Origin: Archangium violaceum | Lineage (GTDB): Bacteria > Myxococcota > Myxococcia > Myxococcales > Myxococcaceae | Length of the DNA stretch: 64,000 nt | NCBI RefSeq assembly: GCF_016887565.1 | Contig: NZ_CP069396.1 | Coordinates: 4,429,001 to 4,493,000 of the forward strand | Direction of reading: 5' to 3' | In this document: positions 1 through 8,258 of the stretch, one piece after another | How the letters are laid out: each line of letters opens with the position of its first letter | How positions within the stretch are numbered: position 1 is the stretch's first letter | Made by a program: the position numbers and the translations under genes | Notes under the pieces: generated by a model | Database searches by the model: none | Told to the model about the DNA's origin: nothing | What the model saw: the letters and a program-made list of their open reading frames with translations, nothing else

Positions 1-395
1 GCCATCGTCTTGACGAAGTCAGCGCCGTCCACGAGACCGCTCGAGAGCTTCTCGGCGGTGGCCCGTACGCGTGACTCCAGCCGGGCAATGGTGGCGGGCC
101 CGAACGCGCGCAACACCAGGGAGCGCAGCCGCGTATGCTGCGGCGGGTCCCGGGTAATCATTGAGTTGGCCATGGGATTGTATCCCACCCAGGCCGGCTG
201 CCACGCCACCGTGAAGCCCGACGACGAGAACAGGGCGGAGTTCTTGAGCACGAAGAGCACGTCCTCGTAGCGAGACACGGCCCACATGCCATGCGGCTCC
301 ACCTGACACACCGGGCTCAGGCGCCGCAGCTCCGCGTAGTAGGGATAGGGATTCGCGAGAACTTCTGGCGCCATCAGGTTGATAGGATTCGTCAT
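1..395 (-). CDS. cytochrome P450, N-terminal part only (runs off the window)
   Basis: The first 131 residues of a bacterial class P450 are encoded here; the I-helix, ExxR and heme-cysteine regions lie outside the window. The visible part has the family's N-terminal pattern NPYPYYAELR, then VSRYEDVLFVLKN, SALFSSS, and the B'/C-helix motif DPPQHTRLR, whose His and Arg contact heme propionates in this family. The ATG at 395 follows an AGGAG ribosome site. It resembles the second P450 at 4269-5489 in the same segments, so the two are probably paralogues, separated by an unrelated lipoprotein gene. Such soluble P450s are monooxygenases needing ferredoxin or other electron donors. The substrate cannot be told. 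Confidence 0.9.
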   Translation of the reverse strand, partial: MTNPINLMAPEVLANPYPYYAELRRLSPVCQVEPHGMWAVSRYEDVLFVLKNSALFSSSGFTVAWQPAWVGYNPMANSMITRDPPQHTRLRSLVLRAFGPATIARLESRVRATAEKLSSGLVDGADFVKTM

Positions 396-601
396 CGTCC
401 TCTCCTTGTCTGGGTCCACGCCTTCATGCGTCTTTTTTGCGCCTGTTGGCCCCACCGCGCCTCGAGGACCAGTACTGGAGCACCTGGGATTGCCCCCGGC
501 AAGTGCGAGCCTGGTCCCGGTGCAAGGGCCAGGACAGACCGCGGGGTGTCGAGGCTTACGCCACCACGGAGCCAACAGGCCCAATGCCTAGCGCGACCTC
601 G

Positions 602-621
602 AGCCACCCCGTTCGGTGGCT
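602..621 (-). terminator. possible terminator hairpin downstream of the kelch lipoprotein gene
   Basis: A perfect 7-bp inverted repeat (AGCCACC / GGTGGCT) with a 6-nt loop lies 38 nt past the stop of the upstream minus-strand gene. No U-tract follows it, so it is at best a weak or Rho-assisted terminator. The rest of the 396-658 gap shows nothing else beyond the ribosome site of the P450. Confidence 0.25.
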
Positions 622-658
622 GGCGCCGAGCCCGTGCCGCTTCACCCCGTGGAGGCGC

Positions 659-3358
659 TCACGGCCCGACGGCGAAGACCAGGTCGTCGCGATCGTTGTA
701 CGCGCCGGAGGTACACGGCCCCGAGCCGTTGCCGTAGCGGAACTGCCCGCGAATCGCTTGCAGCGAACCGGCGGGAAGCGTGTAGTTCGCCGTCAGCCTG
801 TTCACGCCGCTCCCGGTCGGCGTCAGCGTCGTCAACGGCACCCAGGTCGGATTCCTCGCGTCAGCCGCGTAGTACAGGTCGAGCTTGTTCCAGGTGTATG
901 TCGACCGGGCCCAGACGGTGGCCTCGATGGTGACGACGCCGCCCGCGCGGAAGTTCGTCCCGTCCTGGGTGAAGACGCGAATCCGGTCGAGCGATTCGTC
1001 GGAGTGGAAGACGCCACTGGTCCCGTCGGCGCAGGTACCGCCAAGCGTGTTGGGCTCATTCGGCTCGTACCCCCAACGACCGGAGAAGAACGACTGCGAG
1101 TCACAACTGGCCCCCACCGAGGCGCAGCTCACGGTCCGCAGCGTGGCATCGTAGCCCACGCCCGTGTACACCGTGCGGGTCGCGCTGTTGGCGCTGTTTC
1201 CCGCGCTGTCCACCGCCTGGGCCATCAACGACTGAGGGCCCGCCGTCAGCCCGGCCGTATTCCAGGAGACGGCGAAGGGCGCGGTGGTATCGGTCCCGAT
1301 GAGCGTGCCGTTCGCGTAGAACGAGACGCCTGCGACGGCCGTGTTGTCCGTCGCATTGGCGGACACCGTCACCGTCCCGCTCACCGTGCTACCGATGGCG
1401 GGGGCGGTCATGCTCACGGTCGGCAGGGTGCGATCCACGGTGAAGCTCACGCTCGCCGTCGCGACGTTCCCCACGGCGTCGTACGCCCGCGCCGTGAGCG
1501 TGACGGGACCCGAGATCGTGCTCATCGTGTACGCGTACGGGGCTTCCGTGTCGGTGGACATCACCAGCGAGCCCCGGAGGAATTCCACTCGCGTCACGCC
1601 CTGGTTGTCACTCGCCGTGGCGGTGGCCGTCACGGTGCCTCCGACGACCGCGCCGGAGGTCGGAGCCGTGAACGCCACCGTGGGCGGTATGGAATCGGGG
1701 GGCGGGGGAGACACCGCGAACACCAGGTCGTCATGGTCGTCGTAGACGCCGGTGGTGCACGCCAACTCCGACCCGCCCCGCCGGAAGGCGCCGCGGATGG
1801 CCTGGAGGCTGCCCGCCGGCAGCGTGAAGGTCGTGGAGAGGTCCCTCCCGCCCGACTTCGCGGGAGTCAGCGGGAGGGAGGCCACCAGTTGCCAGGATGG
1901 CGCGTTGGCGTCGGCCGTGTGGAAGATGTCGAGCACGTCCGTGGAGGCCCCGTTGGACGAACCCACCACCGCGGCCTGGATGATCACCTTCTGCCCGACC
2001 TGCATGACGCCGCCATTGGAGGAGCGCACGCGCAGCGCCTGCAGGGACTCGTCGTTGCCGTAGCCGCCGCTGATGCCGTCAGCGCATGAGCCTTTGATCG
2101 TGTTGGGGCTCGCCCGCTCGGGTCCCACCGCGGAGCCGCGTCCGCGGAGCAGGGACGCGGAGTCACACTCCACCTGGGGGGTCGCGCACTTCGGCACGCC
2201 GAGCGTGCCGTCGAACTTCGCGAGCTCCGAGGGCGTGTGGCGGTAGCGCTCCGTGGTCGCCAACGGAGCCGGAGTGCCGGTCCAGCTCGTGCTGCTCGTC
2301 TGGACCCACTGGGTGTAGCTGCCGCCCACGAGCAGCACGCTCCCATCCTGCAGCACGGCGACCCCCGGGGACTTCCGCTCGCCCGAGGTGTGGCCCACGA
2401 TGCTCCACACATCCCCCGAGAAGCGCTCGACGCTGCTCGACTCCCCTCCGAAGACCAGGGTGCTGCCATCGCCCATGAGCACCGCGGCCTGGTCGAACCG
2501 CTGCTCGAGCGGCGCGGGCGCGGTCGACCAGGAGTTCGAGCTCGGGTCGTAGACTTCGTTTCCAATCGACTCCCCGGTGAGCAACAAGACCCGGCCGTCC
2601 GCCAGGCGCGTCGCCTGATGCGTCGATTTGTCCGAGCTCGCGGGCTGTGTCTCCGTGAACACGCCGGTGGCGGGATTGAAGATCTCCGCGCGGTGCGAGC
2701 TCGTATACAGGTAGGTGCCGCCGGTGATGAGGACGCGGCCGTCATCGAGCAGCGTGGCCCGGTGCGCACAGCGCGGAAGCGCCATGGAGCCCGTGGTGCT
2801 CCAGGTGTTGGTGGCGGGGTCGAAGAGCTGCGCCGCCGCCGTGTAGGGGCTTGGACAGCCGCCGGTCACGAGCACGCGCCCATCCCGCAGGCGCGTCGCC
2901 GTATGCTTCCAGACCGCGTTGGCCATCGACGACAGGACGCTCCAGGTTCCCGTGGCGGGATCGTACCGCTCGGCGCTCGAGAGCGTGGCCGTGTTGCCGA
3001 TGCCTCCCGTCACCAGCACGGTTCCGTCATTCAGCAGCACCGCGGTGTGCGCGGAACGCGCCGTGTTCAAGGAGCCGGTGGGGCTCCAGAGGCCCGTGGC
3101 GGGGTCATAGAGCTCGCAGCTGGCGAGCTTGTTGCCCGAGGTTGCGTTGCCTCCCACCGCGAGCACCTTTCCATTGGCCAGCACGGTGACCGTGTGAGCG
3201 GACCTGGCGTTCGCGAGAGACGCCGTGCTCACGACCAGCGGCGCTTGCGCGACCCGCGGGGTCTGCTCGTCCAGTTCCTCGGGGTCGAGGCAACCCGTGA
3301 CGAGGCTCAACACCATGACCCTCAGCAGTACCGCGCTCAGTGGGGTGGCTCCGCGCAT
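659..3358 (-). CDS. kelch-repeat lipoprotein with Ig-like domains and a duplicated C-terminal domain
   Basis: An 899-residue protein. The ATG at 3358 is chosen because GGGAG precedes it and a lipoprotein signal peptide follows, with lipobox LVTGC and lipidated Cys at 23. Residues about 45-375 are kelch/galactose-oxidase-type blades (repeats of DGRVLVTGG and YDPATGTWS), predicting a beta-propeller. Two bacterial Ig-like domains occupy about 558-641 and 646-731 (PPTVAFTAP, LPTVSMTAP; DAVGN and DSAGN ends). Flanking them are two copies of a roughly 165-residue domain (about 382-550 and 736-899), each with NDESL or SDESL, LPAGSLQAIRG and ending DLVFAV. No catalytic residues of galactose oxidase were seen. 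Likely a surface or periplasmic binding protein. It is divergent from the TetR gene. Function unknown. Confidence 0.8.
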   Translation of the reverse strand: MRGATPLSAVLLRVMVLSLVTGCLDPEELDEQTPRVAQAPLVVSTASLANARSAHTVTVLANGKVLAVGGNATSGNKLASCELYDPATGLWSPTGSLNTARSAHTAVLLNDGTVLVTGGIGNTATLSSAERYDPATGTWSVLSSMANAVWKHTATRLRDGRVLVTGGCPSPYTAAAQLFDPATNTWSTTGSMALPRCAHRATLLDDGRVLITGGTYLYTSSHRAEIFNPATGVFTETQPASSDKSTHQATRLADGRVLLLTGESIGNEVYDPSSNSWSTAPAPLEQRFDQAAVLMGDGSTLVFGGESSSVERFSGDVWSIVGHTSGERKSPGVAVLQDGSVLLVGGSYTQWVQTSSTSWTGTPAPLATTERYRHTPSELAKFDGTLGVPKCATPQVECDSASLLRGRGSAVGPERASPNTIKGSCADGISGGYGNDESLQALRVRSSNGGVMQVGQKVIIQAAVVGSSNGASTDVLDIFHTADANAPSWQLVASLPLTPAKSGGRDLSTTFTLPAGSLQAIRGAFRRGGSELACTTGVYDDHDDLVFAVSPPPPDSIPPTVAFTAPTSGAVVGGTVTATATASDNQGVTRVEFLRGSLVMSTDTEAPYAYTMSTISGPVTLTARAYDAVGNVATASVSFTVDRTLPTVSMTAPAIGSTVSGTVTVSANATDNTAVAGVSFYANGTLIGTDTTAPFAVSWNTAGLTAGPQSLMAQAVDSAGNSANSATRTVYTGVGYDATLRTVSCASVGASCDSQSFFSGRWGYEPNEPNTLGGTCADGTSGVFHSDESLDRIRVFTQDGTNFRAGGVVTIEATVWARSTYTWNKLDLYYAADARNPTWVPLTTLTPTGSGVNRLTANYTLPAGSLQAIRGQFRYGNGSGPCTSGAYNDRDDLVFAVGP

Positions 3359-3425
3359 GCTTTCTCCCGGAGTGGGCGCGCATGGGAGCGCGCTCGGAAT
3401 TGGGAGAGTTACCTTGCTGACGGTT

Positions 3426-3439
3426 TTGCAGGAATGCAA
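3426..3439. promoter_or_regulatory. short inverted repeat between the kelch gene and the TetR gene
   Basis: TTGCA-GGAA-TGCAA forms a perfect 5-bp inverted repeat in the divergent intergenic region (3359-3557), the usual place for a TetR-family operator. It is short, so it could be chance. It lies 68 bp upstream of the kelch start codon and 119 bp before the TetR start. Confidence 0.25.
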
Positions 3440-3521
3440 TAAAAAGTCGATAAAGCTGAAATCCTGGCCATTCCCTCCGCCGCGAGAACGTCACCCCGTT
3501 TTCCCTACCTCCCCGAGGCTA

Positions 3522-3550
3522 TTGCGAATTACCGCTTTCTGAAGCATATT
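3522..3550 (+). promoter_or_regulatory. candidate sigma-70 promoter of the TetR gene
   Basis: TTGCGA (3522-3527) and CATATT (3545-3550) are separated by 17 bp. The expected transcription start falls at about 3557-3558, on the first ATG of the TetR gene, which would make that transcript leaderless. No Shine-Dalgarno sequence precedes that ATG, which agrees with this. Confidence 0.35.
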
Positions 3551-3557
3551 CACCGCC

Positions 3558-4205
3558 ATGAAGCCCCGCTCAGAGCCGCGAAGCAAGCCTCATCCCCTCC
3601 GGGAGCGGATGAAGGAGGAGGCCCGGGTGGCCATCCTCGAGGCGGCGGAACAGGTGATCGCCGAGCAGGGCCTCTCCGCCACGCGGATGGAGGACATCGC
3701 CACGCGGGTGGGCGTCTCGGTCGGCTCGCTCTACAACTACTTCGAGGATCGGCAGCGGCTGCTCCAGGCGCTGCTCGACGCGCAGGTTCAGCAGCTGATG
3801 GCGGTGCTGGACGCGGAGTTGGAGCGCAGCCGGGGCGCCCCCTACCGCATGCGCCTGCATGGTCTGCTGCGCGCCATCCTGGAGCACACCCAGAAGCACT
3901 TCCGCTTCCTCTCCCTGCTGCTGGAGGAACGGGTGATGCGCGTGGCCGCCTCGAGCGAGGAGCTGGAGCGTCATCAGCGGCTCTCGAACACGCTGGCCGA
4001 GCGGATCGGCTCGCTCAACCCCGAGGGCCTCGCGCAAGGGGTGCTGCGGCCCGAGGACGCGCCGCACTACCCCATGCTGCTGCTGGGCATGCTGCAGAGC
4101 ACCCTGCTGCGGCAATTCCTCGAGCGCCAGCCCTCGCCCGTCGACGAGCAGATCGCGCTGCTGCTGCGCTGCTTCCTGGAAGGTGCCAGCCCTCGCCCCG
4201 GGTGA
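3558..4205 (+). CDS. TetR/AcrR family transcriptional regulator
   Basis: A 215-residue protein with the TetR N-terminal DNA-binding domain at about residues 18-65: ILEAAEQVIAEQGLSATRM, then EDIATRVGVSVGSLYNYF, the recognition helix and its conserved tyrosines. The remaining 150 residues form the helical ligand-binding and dimerisation domain. The start is uncertain: ATG 3558 lacks a ribosome site but sits at a predicted transcription start, while ATG 3609 has GGGAG just before it and would remove a basic N-terminal tail. The P450 gene follows 63 bp downstream on the same strand, so this regulator probably controls that enzyme and itself. The ligand is unknown. Confidence 0.9.
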   Translation: MKPRSEPRSKPHPLRERMKEEARVAILEAAEQVIAEQGLSATRMEDIATRVGVSVGSLYNYFEDRQRLLQALLDAQVQQLMAVLDAELERSRGAPYRMRLHGLLRAILEHTQKHFRFLSLLLEERVMRVAASSEELERHQRLSNTLAERIGSLNPEGLAQGVLRPEDAPHYPMLLLGMLQSTLLRQFLERQPSPVDEQIALLLRCFLEGASPRPG

Positions 4206-4268
4206 GCCTCCGTCGTCTCCCCACAACAACGAACACCCTCACTGCTCCAGCCCAGAGGATAGCCACTC

Positions 4269-5489
4269 ATGGAACTGTTGAACCGCTTCGACTTCTTCAA
4301 CCCAGAGGTGATGCGCAACCCCTATCCCTACTTCGCGGAGATGCGCGAGAAGGCGCCCCTGCACTACGACGCGAAGATGCAGGCCCACGTCCTCACCCGC
4401 CATGAAGACGTGTCGTACGTCTTGAAGAATCCCGCCCTGTTCTCCTCGTCGATGATCCGCATCGCCGGCAGGCTCCAGAATGAGCGCAGCAAGGACCTGG
4501 CGCTGGGCGATGTGGATAGCCTGCTCACCTCGGATCCGCCCGTGCACACGCGCCTGCGCGGCAAGCTCAACCGCTCCTTCACCCCCAAGCAGATCAATGC
4601 CCTGGAGCCGCGCGTGCGCGAGCTGTCGCGCGCGCTCGTCGCGGAGATGACGGCCAGCCCCGAGTTCGAGTTCATGAGCGGCCTGGCCTCACCCCTGCCC
4701 GTCACCATCATCGCGGAGATGCTGGGCGTGGACATCTCGCGCCGCCGCGACTTCAAGCGCTGGAGCGATTCGATCGCCAACTCCGGCAACGCCACCCTCC
4801 AGTCGGGCAAGACGCCCGAGGACGTGGTGCGCAACGCCAAGGAGATGCTCGCGTACATGACGGAGGTGGCCCAGGCGCGCCGCCGCGAGCCCCGGGGCGA
4901 CCTCATCTCCCTGCTCGTGCAGGAGAGCGAGGGCCAGGAGGCCCTGACGCCCGAGGAGGTCAACTCCTTCGCCATCCTGCTGCTGCTGGCGGGCAATGAG
5001 ACCACCACCAACCTGCTGGGCAACGCGCTCACCGCCCTCATCCGCCACCCGGAGGAGTATGAGTGGCTGCGGCGCGACCCCTCGCTCGCCGCCTGCGCCG
5101 CCGTGGCCGAGGAGACGCTGCGCTACGACTCGCCCGTGGTGACGGTCGTGCGCCGCACCACCCAGGAGGTGGAACTGAGCGGGGGCAAGGTGCCCGCGGA
5201 CACCACGCTGTTCGCCGTGGTGTCGGCCGCCAACCGTGATCCGCGCAGGTTCCCCAACCCGGACCGCTTCGATCCGCGGCGCGACACCGTCGGCCTGATG
5301 TCCTTCGGGCACGGCATCCACTTCTGCCTCGGTGCTCCGCTCGCGCGCCTGGAGGCTCCCGTGGCCCTGCAGGAGCTGATGGCGCGCACCCCCCGTCTGG
5401 GCTTCTCGCCGCGCCAGCCCGAGCACATCGACTACGGCGCCTCGTTCGCCCTGCGTGGTCCCCGCGCCCTCTGGCTCCAGAAGACCTGA
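4269..5489 (+). CDS. cytochrome P450
   Basis: A complete soluble bacterial P450 of 406 residues, the usual length. It has the I-helix oxygen-activation motif AGNETT (241-246), the K-helix ExxR pair E282/R285, and the heme-binding loop FGHGIHFCLG with the thiolate ligand Cys353. The C-helix motif DPPVHTRLR is at about 89-97. The family activates O2 on a heme-thiolate iron to hydroxylate or otherwise oxidise small molecules, with electrons from a separate redox partner; none is encoded nearby. It follows a TetR gene on the same strand, suggesting ligand-induced expression. With the P450 at 1-395 this is a small P450 cluster. The substrate is not predictable. Confidence 0.95.
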   Translation: MELLNRFDFFNPEVMRNPYPYFAEMREKAPLHYDAKMQAHVLTRHEDVSYVLKNPALFSSSMIRIAGRLQNERSKDLALGDVDSLLTSDPPVHTRLRGKLNRSFTPKQINALEPRVRELSRALVAEMTASPEFEFMSGLASPLPVTIIAEMLGVDISRRRDFKRWSDSIANSGNATLQSGKTPEDVVRNAKEMLAYMTEVAQARRREPRGDLISLLVQESEGQEALTPEEVNSFAILLLLAGNETTTNLLGNALTALIRHPEEYEWLRRDPSLAACAAVAEETLRYDSPVVTVVRRTTQEVELSGGKVPADTTLFAVVSAANRDPRRFPNPDRFDPRRDTVGLMSFGHGIHFCLGAPLARLEAPVALQELMARTPRLGFSPRQPEHIDYGASFALRGPRALWLQKT

Positions 5490-5608
5490 GCGCGGTCCCC
5501 TCCCGCGGCGGGTTCGTTTCCACCCTCGGGCCTGCTCGCATCCCCAGTGGGCGGGCGTCTCTCCGCATCCAACCGCGAGCGGACACCCCATTTAGGTTTG
5601 AAGCAGTC

Positions 5609-6925
5609 ATGACCACGGCGCTGAAAGCAAGGTGGCCTCCGCCTCTCTGGCGGCCCGTGGTCGTCTACGCCGTGGTCGCCGCGCTGTGGATCATGCTCTC
5701 CGACGTGCTCGCCGCGGTGGGGGTGCGGAGCGTCAGCCACTTCATCCTGGTGGAGATCCTCAAGGGCTGGCTGTTCGTCGCCGCCACCTCGGTCCTGCTG
5801 TATGCGCTCATCCGGCGGGATACGTCGGCCCTGCGCCGCTCCGAGGCCCTCCACCGGGCCAGCCTGGAGAGCATGGCGGATGCACTCTTCCTGGTCGACG
5901 CCCAGGGACGGATCGTGGAGGCGAATCAGGCCACGCTGAAGTTGATGGGACTGCGGGCGGACGGACTTCCCACGGACATCTGCCAGTTATTGTCGATGCT
6001 CTACGTCCGCCGTCCGGACGGGAGCCCGTTGGCCTGCTCCGAGGCACCCAGCCGCAGGGCCTTGAGGGGCGAGACGGTGCGCGAGGAGGAGCTCCTGCTC
6101 CAGCGCCCGAACGGAGAGCAGCTCCACATCAGCGTGACCGCCTCCCCGGTCATCACGGGAGCGGGGCGGTCGCCGGATCTGGCGGTGGTGGTGGTGCGTG
6201 ACGTGACCGAGCTCAAGCGCCTGGAGCGGATGCGGGACGAGTTCCTCTCCACCGCCGCCCACGAGCTGCGCACACCCATCACCACCATCAAGGGGTATGC
6301 CCAGCTGCTGGATCGCTGGATGCCGGGAGGGCATGAGCCCCGGGAGGGCAAGGCCTTCCAGATCCTCAACCGCCAGAGTGATCGGCTCACCCAGCTGGTG
6401 CAGGAGCTGCTCGAGGTCTCCCGGCTCCAGCTGGGCCGGCTCGCGCTGCGGCGCCATCGCTTCGAGCTGGGCACGCTGGTGAAGGACGTGTTCGAGCGGA
6501 TGCGCGGTGTCTCCTCCGAGCACCACTTCGTGTTCCACCAGGACGGCGCCGTGTTCGTGGACGCGGACCCGGACCGGATCGAGCAGGTGCTGGTGAACCT
6601 GTTCGACAACGCCATCAAGTATTCGCCCGGAGGAGGAGATATCGAGGTCTCGGTCGGGGTCCAGGACGCCATGGCGGTGGTGTCGGTCCGGGACCACGGG
6701 ATGGGCATTCCCCGGGAGCGTCAGGGCCAGCTCTTCGAGCGCTTCTATCGCGCCCATGAGGGGCTCGCGTCCGACCGGGGGGGCATGGGCGTCGGGCTGC
6801 ACCTGAGCGAGCAGATCGTCCAGAAGCACGGCGGCCGCATCTGGTTCGAGAGCGAGGAGGGAAGGGGCTCGACGTTCTCGTTCGGCCTGGCCCTGGCTCA
6901 GGTCGAGCAGGAGGCGAGGCCCTGA
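5609..6925 (+). CDS. membrane sensor histidine kinase with PAS domain
   Basis: A 438-residue kinase. Two hydrophobic segments (about 15-38 and 44-68) anchor it in the inner membrane with almost no periplasmic loop, so the signal is probably sensed in the membrane or cytoplasm. A PAS domain covers about 80-200 (ALFLVDAQGRIVEAN). The HisKA domain has the H-box STAAHELRTP with phosphorylated His218, followed by the HATPase_c domain with N-box NLFDNAIKYSPG, a G1 box DHGMGIP and G2 GMGVGL. No response regulator gene is adjacent, so it is an orphan kinase, common in myxobacteria. The gene is convergent with the barrel gene that ends 12 bp away. Confidence 0.93.
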   Translation: MTTALKARWPPPLWRPVVVYAVVAALWIMLSDVLAAVGVRSVSHFILVEILKGWLFVAATSVLLYALIRRDTSALRRSEALHRASLESMADALFLVDAQGRIVEANQATLKLMGLRADGLPTDICQLLSMLYVRRPDGSPLACSEAPSRRALRGETVREEELLLQRPNGEQLHISVTASPVITGAGRSPDLAVVVVRDVTELKRLERMRDEFLSTAAHELRTPITTIKGYAQLLDRWMPGGHEPREGKAFQILNRQSDRLTQLVQELLEVSRLQLGRLALRRHRFELGTLVKDVFERMRGVSSEHHFVFHQDGAVFVDADPDRIEQVLVNLFDNAIKYSPGGGDIEVSVGVQDAMAVVSVRDHGMGIPRERQGQLFERFYRAHEGLASDRGGMGVGLHLSEQIVQKHGGRIWFESEEGRGSTFSFGLALAQVEQEARP

Positions 6926-6937
6926 GACCCGGACGGC

Positions 6938-8098
6938 TCAGAACATGTGCCCGAAGTTCAGGTACACGCGGCTGCGCCCCGTCTCCGGCGACATGGCCCA
7001 GTCGAAGCGCACCACGGCCGCGCGCCGCGCCACTCGCACACCGGCGCCCACGCCCGGGTGCCACTTCCACCACGGGCCATCCACCACGTCCGGGTGCCAC
7101 ACGCGTCCCAGGTCCACGAAGGCCACGCCGCCCACCGTCACCGGCGCCTTGAACAGCCGGAAGTCGAAGGCCCGCACGCGCAGCTCCGTGTTCGAGAACG
7201 CCTTGATGTTGCCCGCGAACCGGTTGCGCTCGATGCCGCGCACGCTGCTCATTCCACCGATGCCCTCGGAGGTGCTCACGCCGCCCGTGTTCACCCACTC
7301 GAAGAAGGGCACCTCGCCGAAGAGCATGTCCAGCGTCAGCCGCTGCGCCAGGATGAAGCGCGGGCCCAGCCGCCAGAAGCGCCGCTCGCTCAGCGTCACG
7401 CCCGCGTACTGGTACCGGCTCCACGTGGCGCTCCCCGACACGCGCAGGGACAGCTCCTCCACGCCGCCTCGCGTCGGGTCCGACTCGTTGTCTCGCGTGT
7501 CCCAGAGCACGCCCGCCGAGAGCTGCCCCGTGGGCCCGCCCTCGATGCCCACCGGCTTCTGCTCGTTCAGCAGCGAGGTGTCGAACGTGTCCACCTCCGT
7601 GTACCGCCACGAGTAGCCCACGTAGGACTGGAAGGGGTGGTTCTCTCCCCAGGGCCGGCCCCGCAGGCGCAGCCACGCCCCGGGCGAGCCCTTCCGGTAG
7701 TTGAAGCGCTCCTGGTTCTCGTCGCCCTTGAAGTCCTGCGCGGACACGTTGCCCGCCCCGTAGAAGGGGCTGCGCAGCTCGCGCCGGTACTCCAGGCGCA
7801 GCTCCAGCCGCATGGGCCCGATGAGCTGGGGCCCGTCGTAGCGCAGGTAGTGGTTCTGCTGCCCGCGGCTGGTGAACATCGCCTGGATGGCGATGCCGTG
7901 CTGGTACGGGCTGTGCCCCGGCGCGTACAGGTACGCCCCGGCCACGCCCCCATAGGTGAAGCCCAGGTCCGAGTTGAAGCTCACCAGGGGCAACGCGATG
8001 GCGTCGATCCCCTTTTCCTTCTTCTGTGGCAGCTCCTCCGCGGGGGCGGCGGCCGTGGCGGTGGCGAGAGTCGTCAACAGCAGCGCGGTCGTCAGCAT
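6938..8098 (-). CDS. BamA/Omp85-like outer-membrane beta-barrel without POTRA domains
   Basis: A 386-residue exported protein with signal peptide MLTTALLLTTLATATAAA. The body is alternating beta-strand sequence and the protein ends in FGHMF, the terminal-Phe signature for outer-membrane insertion. A segment reading GIGGMSSVRGIERNRFAGN matches the VRGF/Y-type motif of the bacterial surface antigen (D15/Omp85) barrel. At this length there is room for a 16-strand barrel but not for POTRA domains. The ATG at 8098 was chosen for the signal peptide; an in-frame ATG at 8137 is possible and neither has a strong ribosome site. It is divergent from the phosphodiesterase gene. Transport or assembly role unknown. 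Confidence 0.75.
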   Translation of the reverse strand: MLTTALLLTTLATATAAAPAEELPQKKEKGIDAIALPLVSFNSDLGFTYGGVAGAYLYAPGHSPYQHGIAIQAMFTSRGQQNHYLRYDGPQLIGPMRLELRLEYRRELRSPFYGAGNVSAQDFKGDENQERFNYRKGSPGAWLRLRGRPWGENHPFQSYVGYSWRYTEVDTFDTSLLNEQKPVGIEGGPTGQLSAGVLWDTRDNESDPTRGGVEELSLRVSGSATWSRYQYAGVTLSERRFWRLGPRFILAQRLTLDMLFGEVPFFEWVNTGGVSTSEGIGGMSSVRGIERNRFAGNIKAFSNTELRVRAFDFRLFKAPVTVGGVAFVDLGRVWHPDVVDGPWWKWHPGVGAGVRVARRAAVVRFDWAMSPETGRSRVYLNFGHMF

Positions 8099-8258
8099 CA
8101 CGCTACAAGGTGACACGTCGCCAAGGGGCGGGACCATCTTGACGTCAGGGACCCATGCTCGGCTGGCCGCTCTCCAGCGGACCCACTCGCATCGCACGGC
8201 TGGCGGCTTTCCGAGTGCGCATCTTCCCGACCACGGACAGGGGGAGGGGAGACGAGAC

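Noticed and set aside
437-2089. Long plus-strand open frame opposite the kelch lipoprotein gene
   Set aside because: Its product is Arg/Gly/His-rich with no domains; it is the mirror of a GC-rich real gene. Similar antisense frames (for example 11174-12490, 16630-18447, 29726-31750 and 33968-36454) were rejected for the same reason.
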